From positions 1 to 8,207 of the forward strand of contig NZ_JAWLFS010000135.1 of assembly GCF_041685465.1 (NCBI RefSeq): 8,207 bases of DNA, read 5' to 3'. Positions 1-4,931 of the stretch are shown one piece after another; position 1 is the stretch's first letter; every line of letters begins with the position of its first letter. Below the pieces are notes generated by a model, which worked only from the letters and a program-made list of their open reading frames with translations, was not told the origin of the DNA and did not search any database. The position numbers and the translations under genes are program-made. Origin of the DNA: Rhodosalinus sp041685465 (GTDB taxonomy: Bacteria; Pseudomonadota; Alphaproteobacteria; Rhodobacterales; Rhodobacteraceae).

Positions 1-56
1 TCCGCCGGCACCTCGAGCGGGCCGAAGCTGTCGGTTTCCGTCCGGGTTCCGGTCAT
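1..56 (-). CDS. fumC: Class II fumarate hydratase, N-terminal fragment
   Basis: Reading leftwards from an ATG at 56-54, the minus strand encodes MTGTRTETDSFGPLEVPA and then leaves the window. The TRTE-DSFG-LEVPA pattern is the well-known start of class II fumarases, the TCA-cycle enzymes that interconvert fumarate and malate in the cytoplasm as homotetramers. A strong ribosome binding site (AAGGAGG on the minus strand, 68-62) lies 5 bases before the ATG, which fixes the start. The gene follows sspB on the same strand with a 63-bp gap. That gap holds a short GC-only hairpin (95-109, stem CGCGCG) without a T-tract, so readthrough from sspB is possible. Only 18 codons are visible, so no catalytic residue can be checked; identification rests on the N-terminal motif alone. 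Confidence 0.85.
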   Translation of the reverse strand, partial: MTGTRTETDSFGPLEVPA

Positions 57-119
57 GCGCCCCTCCTTCGCGTATGCAGCCGCACGCGGTCTAGCGCGCG
101 GCCCGCGCGAGGGCAACGC

Positions 120-599
120 TCACTTGCGGAAGCGGTCGAGGCTGACGACGTCGGCGTCCTTGCGGGGGGCATCGGCCTCTTCGGCCGCCGGCTCCGCCTC
201 CGCCGTGCCCTCGGTTTCCGGCGTCTCCGCCTCGTCGTCCTCCGCCTCCGGGCTTTCGAAGCGCAGGCCGAACTCCACCGAGGGGTCCACGAAGGTGCGC
301 AGCGCGTCGAAGGGCACCACGAGCCGCTCCGGCTGGTTGCCGAAGCTGAGCGTCACGGCGAAGCCGTCTTCGCCTACCTCCAGCGCGTCGAACCAGTGCT
401 GCATGACGATCGTCATCTCGTCGGGATAGCGCTCGCGCAGCCACGGCGCGATGTCGACGTCCGGGTGCTGCGTGTCGAAGGTGATGAAGAAGTGATGCTC
501 GCCGGGCAGCCCGTCTTCCGCGACCTCGGACAGCACCTCGCGGATGAGCCCGCGCATCGCGCCGTGCATGAGCCTGCCGTAGTCGATGCTGTCCACCAT
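120..599 (-). CDS. sspB: SspB, adaptor delivering ssrA-tagged proteins to ClpXP
   Basis: The 159-residue product fits the alphaproteobacterial SspB family. SspB is a cytoplasmic dimeric adaptor that binds the tmRNA-encoded degradation tag and tethers the substrate to the ClpX unfoldase. Residues 1-30 form the N-terminal helix region (IDYGRLMHGAMRGLIREVL). Residues 34-112 form the beta-rich tag-binding core, with HHFFITFDT at 35-43, a tryptophan-containing stretch at 52-69 and LSFGNQPERLVVPFDAL at 84-100. Residues 115-147 are an acidic, Ala/Glu-rich low-complexity linker, presumably disordered. The extreme C-terminus, DADVVSLDRFRK, is the expected place for the short ClpX-docking peptide. The start is ATG 599-597 with a GGAGC ribosome site at 608-604. 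It lies directly downstream of the tmRNA gene on the same strand and upstream of fumC. Family assignment is confident; the docking role of the last residues is inferred from E. coli SspB. Confidence 0.93.
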   Translation of the reverse strand: MVDSIDYGRLMHGAMRGLIREVLSEVAEDGLPGEHHFFITFDTQHPDVDIAPWLRERYPDEMTIVMQHWFDALEVGEDGFAVTLSFGNQPERLVVPFDALRTFVDPSVEFGLRFESPEAEDDEAETPETEGTAEAEPAAEEADAPRKDADVVSLDRFRK

Positions 600-604
600 G
601 ATCG

Positions 605-622
605 CTCCGCTCGGTTGCGGAG
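605..622 (-). promoter_or_regulatory. Hairpin covering the sspB ribosome binding site
   Basis: On the minus strand CTCCGC (622-617), a 6-base loop AACCGA and GCGGAG (610-605) form a perfect 6-bp stem. The GGAG of the sspB ribosome binding site lies in the 3' arm, 5 bases before the ATG. If it folds in the mRNA it would limit initiation. That folding matters in vivo is inference only. Confidence 0.4.
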
Positions 623-648
623 AGAGAATAGGGGATTCGGGCCAAGAT

Positions 649-667
649 GAAAGGCCCCGTCGCCGGG
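649..667 (-). terminator. Weak hairpin possibly ending the ssrA transcript
   Basis: On the minus strand CCCG (667-664), a GCGA tetraloop and CGGG (659-656) form a short stem, followed by GCC and then TTTC. The T-tract is poor and the stem short, so this is at best a leaky terminator. Transcription from the ssrA promoter could then continue into sspB. A TATTCT element at 630-625 could instead be part of an sspB promoter, but no good -35 partner is seen. Confidence 0.3.
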
Positions 668-696
668 CAGGCTGCTGCGAGATGATGTGTGGGGGA

Positions 697-1013
697 GGGG
701 AAGTGCAGGCTTCTGTTGCCAGGTGCCTGCGAACCCCGCCAGACCTTGCTAGAGGACTGGGCTTGAGATTTCGGTCTCGTTACCGCTTACGCGGCAACGG
801 CGACCGGAGCATGATTGTCGTTGGCAATTATGCTTTACGGACCGATAACGGTGGTACCTCACCGGGACAAAGCCACACCTTTACACGTTCGTCGATCCTG
901 TTTCGGCCCCATGGTCCCGCCAACGCCGGGATGATGGTGGAGCCGCCGGGTACCGCCCCCGGGTCCGATCCGCTTATTACGTGCGCGTTTATGCCCATAG
1001 TCCCCGAGGGGAC
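697..1013 (-). ncRNA. ssrA: tmRNA, circularly permuted two-piece type
   Basis: tmRNA rescues stalled ribosomes and adds a degradation tag. Read on the minus strand, the gene begins with the acceptor piece: a hairpin GUCCCCUCGGGGAC (1013-1000), T-stem CCGGG/CCCGG (962-958 with 950-946), the 3' acceptor strand CGGCUCC (945-939) and ACCA (938-935). A 24-nt spacer (934-911) follows, with a CCCG/CGGG stem, and would be cut out. The coding piece starts GGGGCCG at 910 and pairs perfectly with CGGCUCC to give a 7-bp acceptor stem with a G3-U70 pair, the alanyl-tRNA synthetase identity element. GGGGCCGAAACAGGATCGACG resembles the E. coli tmRNA 5' end. ACGUGU (888-883) can pair with GCACGU (984-979) to join the two pieces. 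A CGGUG/CACCG hairpin (864-849) precedes the tag frame. A GCAGGC/GCCUGC hairpin (730-705) lies near the 3' end, whose position (about 697) is estimated. The permuted layout is established for alphaproteobacteria. Confidence 0.95.
787..825 (-). other. ssrA: tmRNA tag reading frame, ANDNHAPVAVAA
   Basis: From a GCC resume codon at 825-823 the frame reads ANDNHAPVAVAA and stops at TAA (789-787). With the alanine carried by tmRNA itself, the tag added to proteins would be AANDNHAPVAVAA. The ANDN start and the AVAA end match the Caulobacter tag pattern (ANDN...AVAA). The bases before GCC are A/U-rich (GUAAAGCAUAAUU), as expected upstream of a resume codon. The stop sits in the loop of an 8-bp hairpin (798-779, stem GUUGCCGC/GCGGUAAC with one G-U pair), whose GUAA loop is a GNRA tetraloop. 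The resume codon choice is inferred by comparison with known tags. Confidence 0.9.
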
Positions 1014-1019
1014 AATTTG

Positions 1020-1048
1020 AATATCGGCCGGGCGCGCCGCGATTTCAA
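1020..1048 (-). promoter_or_regulatory. Promoter of ssrA (-35 TTGAAA, 17 bp, -10 GATATT)
   Basis: On the minus strand TTGAAA (1048-1043) matches 5 of 6 bases of the housekeeping -35 box. GATATT (1025-1020) matches 4 of 6 of the -10 box, and the spacer is exactly 17 bp. Six bases further on is G1013, the first base of the acceptor-piece hairpin, so the predicted start of transcription falls on the predicted RNA 5' end. Confidence 0.75.
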
Positions 1049-1138
1049 GGGGCGCGTGCGGTGGACAAGCGGCGCGAAGACCGCGAGAGTTCGGGGCGCG
1101 GGACGCAGCGCCACGCGGGCGGACCCGACCTGCGCTGC

Positions 1139-1282
1139 GGGGCCACACGGTCGGGGGCCANNNNNNNNNNNNNNNNNNNNNNNNNNNNNNNNNNNNNNNN
1201 NNNNNNNNNNNNNNNNNNNNNNNNNNNNNNNNNNNNNNNNNNNNNNNNNNNNNNNNNNNNACGGTCGGGGGCCACACGGTCG
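1139..1282. repeat. 15-bp tandem repeat array, broken by an assembly gap
   Basis: The unit is GGGGCCACACGGTCG. A full copy at 1139-1153 is followed by the first 7 bases of another (1154-1160), then the Ns. After the gap, the last 7 bases of a unit (1261-1267) are followed by a full copy (1268-1282). All visible copies are identical. If the array is uninterrupted, the missing sequence should be 1 base plus a multiple of 15. There are no spacers, so this is a minisatellite-type array and not a CRISPR. Confidence 0.85.
1161..1260. other. Assembly gap of 100 Ns, true length unknown
   Basis: Exactly 100 Ns, a customary placeholder for a gap of unknown size. Both flanks are in the same 15-bp tandem repeat, so the assembler most likely failed because of the array. 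Confidence 0.97.
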
Positions 1283-1330
1283 AGCGCATCGCGTCTGGCG
1301 GCGGAGGTGGCCGCGGCTGCGTCGCATGCG

Positions 1331-1376
1331 GGCGCGGACCCGCCGGCAGGCAGGGGCGATGCCGGCGCGGACCCGC
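1331..1376 (+). repeat. Pair of 13-bp direct repeats upstream of acuI
   Basis: GGCGCGGACCCGC occurs at 1331-1343 and again at 1364-1376, 33 bp apart start to start (about three helical turns). The pair lies 70-115 bp before the acuI start codon. The spacing would suit a regulator binding twice on one face of the DNA, but such GC-rich words also recur by chance here. Confidence 0.4.
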
Positions 1377-1445
1377 TGCGGGGGCCGGCCGCTTACCATT
1401 GAACGGGCGGGGCGGCCGCCCGCGACGGAGCGAGAGGGAGAAACG

Positions 1446-2441
1446 ATGTTCAACGCGCTGGTGGTCGAGAAGGACGCGGAGAGCGGCAGGACGGAGGCCG
1501 CCGTCCGGGAGATCGGCAAGGACGACCTCCCCGAGGCGGAGGTCACGGTGGCGGTCGAGTATTCGACGCTCAACTACAAGGACGGGCTCTGCATCGGGCC
1601 GGGCGGCGGGCTCGTGCGCAATTATCCGCACGTGCCGGGCATCGACTTCGCGGGCACGGTGGAGTCCTCGGACGACGACCGATGGGCGCCCGGCGACAAG
1701 GTGATCCTGACCGGCTGGCGCGTGGGCGAGGCGCACTGGGGCGGGTACGCGCAGAAGGCGCGCGTCAAGCCCGAGTGGCTGGTGCCGCTGCCCGACGGCA
1801 TGACGACACGGCAGGCGATGGCGGTGGGCACCGCAGGTCTGACCGCGATGCTCGCGGTGCAGGCGCTGGAGGATCACGGCCTCGCCGATCATCAGGGCCC
1901 GGTTCTGGTCACGGGCGCGACGGGCGGTGTCGGCTCGGTCGCCACCGCGCTTCTCGCCGCGGCGGGGCGCGAGGTGGTCGCGGTGACCGGCAAGCCGGAG
2001 CAGGCGGACTACCTGAAGGGGCTCGGCGCGTCGGACACGATCGCGCGCGAGGAGGTCGCGGAGCCCACGAAGAAGCCGCTCGAGTCCGAACGCTGGGCGG
2101 GCTGCGTGGACGCGGTGGCCGGCGCGATGCTCGGCCGGGTCCTCAAGCAGATGAAATACGGCACCTCGGTCGCGGCCGTGGGCCTCGCCGGCGGTGTGGC
2201 GATCGAGGGCGCGCTGATCACGCCCTTCATCCTGCGCGGCGTGAACCTTCTGGGAATCGATTCGGTCATGCAGCCCTATGCCAACCGTGTCCGTGCCTGG
2301 GAGCGGATCGCGCGCGATCTGCCGATGGACAGGCTCGAGGCGATGGTGCAGCCGGCGACGCTCTCCGACCTGCCGCGGCTCGGAGCAGAGATCCTCGAGG
2401 GCCGGATGCGCGGCCGCGTGGTCGTGGACGTCAACGCCTGA
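1446..2441 (+). CDS. acuI: Acryloyl-CoA reductase (NADPH), AcuI/YhdH family
   Basis: A 331-residue cytosolic medium-chain dehydrogenase/reductase without zinc ligands, of the AcuI/YhdH/quinone-oxidoreductase type. AcuI reduces acryloyl-CoA to propionyl-CoA with NADPH. This detoxifies the acrylate branch of DMSP breakdown and serves 3-hydroxypropionate assimilation. Visible marks are EYSTLNYKDGL at 38-48, VPGIDFAGTV at 63-72, GDKVILTGWRVGE at 83-95, the Rossmann nucleotide loop VTGATGGVGS at 155-164, and the family C-terminus GRVVVDVNA at 323-331. The length is normal for the family. The start is ATG 1446 with GGGAG at 1436-1440, five bases upstream; longer in-frame openings run through the gap and repeats and lack a ribosome site. 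No acuR, dddL or other DMSP lyase gene is visible. The next gene has its own promoter region 225 bp downstream, so acuI is probably transcribed alone. AcuI versus a general quinone reductase is decided by overall family resemblance. Confidence 0.88.
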   Translation: MFNALVVEKDAESGRTEAAVREIGKDDLPEAEVTVAVEYSTLNYKDGLCIGPGGGLVRNYPHVPGIDFAGTVESSDDDRWAPGDKVILTGWRVGEAHWGGYAQKARVKPEWLVPLPDGMTTRQAMAVGTAGLTAMLAVQALEDHGLADHQGPVLVTGATGGVGSVATALLAAAGREVVAVTGKPEQADYLKGLGASDTIAREEVAEPTKKPLESERWAGCVDAVAGAMLGRVLKQMKYGTSVAAVGLAGGVAIEGALITPFILRGVNLLGIDSVMQPYANRVRAWERIARDLPMDRLEAMVQPATLSDLPRLGAEILEGRMRGRVVVDVNA

Positions 2442-2492
2442 TCCGGTCGCCCGGGGTTCGGAACCAGGGACCGGGCCGCCGCGTTCATCACA

Positions 2493-2520
2493 TGCATTGA
2501 AAGCGATCACTTTCGTTGCA
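2493..2520. promoter_or_regulatory. 28-bp dyad, candidate operator of the usp-BCCT unit
   Basis: The left half TGCATTGAAAGCGA and the reverse complement of the right half, TGCAACGAAAGTGA, agree at 11 of 14 bases around an exact two-fold axis. The core is GAAAG-N6-CTTTC. The right end touches the candidate -35 box, a typical place for a repressor operator. The TGAAAGCG half-site recalls LacI-family operators, but the regulator cannot be named from the sequence, and no regulator gene is in the window. Confidence 0.5.
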
Positions 2521-2545
2521 TCGTGCCCTCGGACGGGTCTAGGCT
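2516..2545 (+). promoter_or_regulatory. Candidate promoter of the usp-BCCT unit
   Basis: TTGCAT (2516-2521), an 18-bp spacer and TAGGCT (2540-2545) fit the loose promoter pattern of this group, with TTG retained at -35 and TA...T at -10. The match is weak. The start would be near 2552, leaving a leader of about 115 bases before usp. Confidence 0.4.
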
Positions 2546-2560
2546 CTGCACACAACCGAG

Positions 2561-2581
2561 GCGCCGCAGGCCGCGCGGCGC
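2561..2581 (+). other. Leader hairpin of the usp transcript
   Basis: GCGCCGC (2561-2567), a 7-base loop AGGCCGC and GCGGCGC (2575-2581) form a perfect 7-bp stem, 85 bases before the usp start. No T-tract follows. It may stabilise the 5' end; no riboswitch family is recognised. Confidence 0.4.
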
Positions 2582-2666
2582 GTCCCGGTTCGGTCCCGGC
2601 GGGTCCGTTCACGCGGCGTGCCGCGGGAGATCCCCCAAGCCGCGCCACGAGACAGGAGGGACGTGC

Positions 2667-3080
2667 GTGTTCAAGAAAATCATGACGCCGGTGGACCTGG
2701 TCCATGCGGATACGCTGCAGAAGACGCTGCAATGCGCGGCCGATCTGTCGGGTCATTATCAGGCGCCGGTGGTCTACGTCGCCGTGACGGCGCCGCAGCC
2801 GACCAAGATCGCCCACACGCCGCAGGAGTTCGCGCAGAAGCTCGAGGCCTTCGCGAAGGAGCAGGGCGACAAGCACGGGATCACCACGGAGTCGCACGCG
2901 ATCACCAGTCACGATCCGACCATCGACCTCGACGACCGGCTTCTCAAGGCGGTTGGCGAGACCGGATCGGACCTCGTCGTGATGGCGACGCATCCGCCCA
3001 ACTTCACCGACTACATCTGGCCGTCGAACGGTGGCTATCTGGCGGAGCACTCCAAAGCCTCCGTCCTCCTCGTCCGCTAG
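2667..3080 (+). CDS. Divergent universal stress protein (UspA fold)
   Basis: A 137-residue cytoplasmic protein of usual UspA length. MFKKIMTPVDL at the start is the first beta strand with the conserved Asp10. VVYVAVTAP (35-43) is the second strand and SDLVVMATHPP (101-111) the fourth. The protein closes with HSKASVLLVR (128-137), the standard Usp ending. Canonical ATP-binding Usps carry G-2x-G-9x-G(S/T) after the fourth strand. Here that stretch is THPPNFTDYIWPSNGG (108-123) and does not fit, so ATP binding by the usual mode is doubtful. The start is GTG 2667 with AGGAGGG at 2654-2660, spacer 6; an earlier in-frame ATG at 2523 lies in the promoter region and has no ribosome site. It precedes the BCCT transporter gene on the same strand with 63 bases between, so the two are probably one transcript. 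A role in modulating uptake, like TeaD for the TeaABC ectoine transporter, is inference. Confidence 0.88.
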   Translation: MFKKIMTPVDLVHADTLQKTLQCAADLSGHYQAPVVYVAVTAPQPTKIAHTPQEFAQKLEAFAKEQGDKHGITTESHAITSHDPTIDLDDRLLKAVGETGSDLVVMATHPPNFTDYIWPSNGGYLAEHSKASVLLVR

Positions 3081-3088
3081 AGGCGCCA

Positions 3089-3106
3089 CGGCCGCGCGCG
3101 CGGCCG
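3089..3106 (+). other. Perfect 18-base palindrome between usp and the BCCT gene
   Basis: CGGCCGCGCGCGCGGCCG is its own reverse complement and starts 8 bases after the usp stop codon. In RNA it can form a GC-only hairpin of about 7 bp. No T-tract follows, so it may be an mRNA-processing or stability element setting the usp-to-transporter ratio, or a weak attenuator. Confidence 0.5.
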
Positions 3107-3143
3107 CGAGACACAAGACGAAATCAACAGAGGGAGGCCGCAG

Positions 3144-4796
3144 ATGGCCGACGAAACAAGCCCGGGTATCCCGGCCCCCGAGGGGGACTCGGATATCATC
3201 GACACCGAGTACGAGATCGGTCAGGACAACATCGAGGGCCGCGTGGGGCCCTTCGGCTTCGACATCCACAACCCGGTCTTCGTGATCTCGGGGCTCGTGG
3301 TGACCCTCTTCGTCGCCTACGCGCTCATTGCGCCGGAGCATGCCAGCGACTTCTTCGGCTGGCTGCGCCCGGCGCTTACCGAGAGCTTCGACTGGTTCTT
3401 CATGCTGGCGGCGAACGTCTTCGTGCTGTTCTGCCTGCTGCTGATCGTGACGCCGGTCGGCTCCGTGCGGCTCGGGGGGGCGGAGGCGACGCCGGACTAC
3501 GGCTATCTCGGCTGGTTCGCGATGCTCTTCGCAGCCGGCATGGGCATCGGGCTGATGTTCTTCGGGGTGCTCGAGCCGGCCTATTACTTCGGCACGCCCT
3601 GGGGAGATGCCCCGCTCGGGGCCGTGCGGCCCTTCACGGAGGACGGCGCGCTGATCCAGGAGAACGTGGAGGAGGCACGGCGCATCGCGCTCGCGGCGAC
3701 CTCCTATCACTGGGCGCTGCATCCTTGGGCGATCTACGCGGTCGTCGCGCTGGCGCTCGCGCTCTTCTCCTACAACAAGGGCCTGCCGCTCTCGATCCGC
3801 TCCGCCTTCTACCCGCTCCTCGGTGAGCGCGTCTGGGGCTGGTGGGGTCACATCATCGACACGCTCGCGGTCTTCGCGACGCTCTTCGGCCTCGCCACGT
3901 CGCTCGGTATCGGGGCGCAGCAGGCCAACGCGGGGCTCAACTACATCTACGACGTGCCCAGCAACACGACGGTGCAGGTGCTGCTGATCATCGGGATCAC
4001 CGCGATCGCACTGATCTCGGTGCTGCGTGGACTCGACGGCGGCGTGAAGGTTCTCTCCGAGATCAACATGACCATCGCGCTGCTGTTGCTGCTCTTCGTG
4101 CTCTTCGCGGCCGGTGCCGGCACAATCCTGAGCGAGTTCGTGGCCGGCCTCGGCGCCTACGCGACCGAGCTCGTGCCGCTCTCCAACCCGTTCGGTCGGG
4201 AGGACACCGGCTACATGCAGGGCTGGACAGCCTTCTACTGGGCGTGGTGGATCAGCTGGTCACCCTTCGTCGGCATGTTCATCGCCCGCGTGTCGCGCGG
4301 CCGCACGGTGCGGGAGTTCGTGATCTGCGTGCTGATCATCCCGTCGGTCGTCTGCATCCTCTGGATGGCGGTCTTCGGAGGCTCGGCGATCAACGACATG
4401 GTCGCCAACCCCGAAACCTCGGCGGTCACGGCGAACGTGATCACCGAGTACAACGACTCCGTGGCGCTCTTCGCCATGCTGGAGAGCCTGCCGCTCGCCG
4501 CGATCACCTCGACCATCGGGATCATCCTCGTGATCGTGTTCTTCGTGACCTCCTCGGACTCCGGTTCGCTCGTGATCGACACGATCACCGCCGGCGGCAA
4601 GGTGGACGCGCCGGTCACGCAGCGGGTGTTCTGGTGCACCTTCGAGGGGCTGGTGGCGATCGCGCTGCTGATCGGCGGGGGCCTGACCGCGCTGCAGGCG
4701 ATGGTGATCTCCACCGGACTGCCGTTCACGGTCATCCTGCTGATCATCTGCTGGGCGATCTACAAGGGCCTGATGGACGAGCGCCGCAAGGCGTGA
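3144..4796 (+). CDS. BCCT-family betaine/compatible-solute transporter
   Basis: A 550-residue inner-membrane protein with about 12 hydrophobic segments (43-62 to 522-541), matching the betaine/carnitine/choline transporter family (LeuT fold). The hallmark segment is intact: WTAFYWAWWISWSPFVGMFI at 361-380, followed by ARVSRGRTVREF, giving the tryptophan box that holds the trimethylammonium group. AGMGIGLMFFG at 131-141 has the glycine seen in sodium-coupled betaine carriers such as BetP and OpuD; BetT-type choline/proton carriers have Asp there. TSSDSGS (469-475) matches the sodium-site segment. The first 42 residues are acidic and soluble. The cytoplasmic tail is very short (KGLMDERRKA), without the long osmosensing C-terminus of BetP or BetT. 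Start ATG 3144 has GGAGG at 3133-3137. The likely substrate is glycine betaine or a related osmolyte, possibly DMSP; the sequence cannot decide. It is paired with the upstream usp and followed by a strong terminator. Confidence 0.94.
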   Translation: MADETSPGIPAPEGDSDIIDTEYEIGQDNIEGRVGPFGFDIHNPVFVISGLVVTLFVAYALIAPEHASDFFGWLRPALTESFDWFFMLAANVFVLFCLLLIVTPVGSVRLGGAEATPDYGYLGWFAMLFAAGMGIGLMFFGVLEPAYYFGTPWGDAPLGAVRPFTEDGALIQENVEEARRIALAATSYHWALHPWAIYAVVALALALFSYNKGLPLSIRSAFYPLLGERVWGWWGHIIDTLAVFATLFGLATSLGIGAQQANAGLNYIYDVPSNTTVQVLLIIGITAIALISVLRGLDGGVKVLSEINMTIALLLLLFVLFAAGAGTILSEFVAGLGAYATELVPLSNPFGREDTGYMQGWTAFYWAWWISWSPFVGMFIARVSRGRTVREFVICVLIIPSVVCILWMAVFGGSAINDMVANPETSAVTANVITEYNDSVALFAMLESLPLAAITSTIGIILVIVFFVTSSDSGSLVIDTITAGGKVDAPVTQRVFWCTFEGLVAIALLIGGGLTALQAMVISTGLPFTVILLIICWAIYKGLMDERRKA

Positions 4797-4803
4797 CGGA
4801 GCG

Positions 4804-4823
4804 CCGCGGGGCAGATCCCGCGG
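4804..4823 (+). other. First of two hairpins after the BCCT gene
   Basis: CCGCGGG (4804-4810), loop GCAGAT and CCCGCGG (4817-4823) form a perfect 7-bp stem 8 bases after the stop codon. No T-tract follows. It may protect the transcript 3' end or back up the terminator behind it. Confidence 0.5.
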
Positions 4824-4837
4824 GGCCGACTGACGTC

Positions 4838-4871
4838 GCGGCGCGGGCCTTCGGGTCCGCGCCGTTCCGTT
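4838..4871 (+). terminator. Intrinsic terminator of the usp-BCCT unit
   Basis: A 12-bp stem (4838-4849 with 4854-4865, including two G-U pairs) is capped by a TTCG loop closed by C-G, the extra-stable cUUCGg tetraloop. It is followed by T-rich TCCGTTT. It ends the BCCT transcript just before the photolyase promoter region. Confidence 0.7.
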
Positions 4872-4897
4872 TGACGGGCACGGTTTCGCGCTATGTC
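4871..4897 (+). promoter_or_regulatory. Candidate promoter of the photolyase unit
   Basis: TTGACG (4871-4876) matches 5 of 6 bases of the -35 box. TATGTC (4892-4897) is a fair -10 box, but the 15-bp spacer is short. If real, it places the upstream ATG (4893) inside the -10 box and supports the later GTG start. No TGATCC-type RpoE motif is seen between 4797 and 4931. Confidence 0.4.
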
Positions 4898-4931
4898 ACC
4901 CGGCGACGCGTTGGCGCAACCCCGGATTCCC

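Larger units (their letters stand above)
1049..1445. other. Noncoding stretch with repeat array and assembly gap
   Basis: I see no convincing gene between the ssrA promoter and the acuI start. Frames that stay open here run through 100 Ns, read the tandem repeat as a monotonous pentapeptide, and have no ribosome binding site. The stretch holds the 15-bp repeat with its gap, a pair of 13-bp direct repeats, and a GC-rich acuI leader. The leader contains a GGGCGG/CCGCCC inverted repeat (1405-1410 with 1416-1421). TACCAT at 1394-1399 could be a -10 box for acuI, but no -35 is recognisable. Confidence 0.6.

Noticed and set aside
95..109. GC hairpin between sspB and fumC considered as a terminator
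   Set aside because: The stem is 6 bp with a 3-base loop and no T-tract; such words are common by chance in this composition.
935..962. TGGTGGAGCCG looked like the 3' end of a minus-strand tRNA gene
   Set aside because: No anticodon or D arm lies upstream. The matching 5' acceptor strand GGGGCCG is downstream at 910-904, as in permuted tmRNA.
1000..1013. GTCCCCGAGGGGAC considered as a plus-strand terminator
   Set aside because: No gene ends before it on the plus strand and there is no T-tract; it fits the 5' hairpin of the tmRNA acceptor piece.
1139..1282. Repeat array considered as a CRISPR
   Set aside because: The units abut with no spacers and are only 15 bp; no cas genes are present.
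828..3851. Very long minus-strand open frame of about 1000 codons
   Set aside because: It runs through tmRNA, the gap and across acuI, usp and part of the BCCT gene. Its Arg/Pro/His-rich translation matches nothing and is a shadow of high-GC coding DNA.
1446..4796. A complete DMSP catabolic cluster
   Set aside because: Only acuI and a BCCT carrier of unknown substrate are present; no DMSP lyase, demethylase or acuR is visible.
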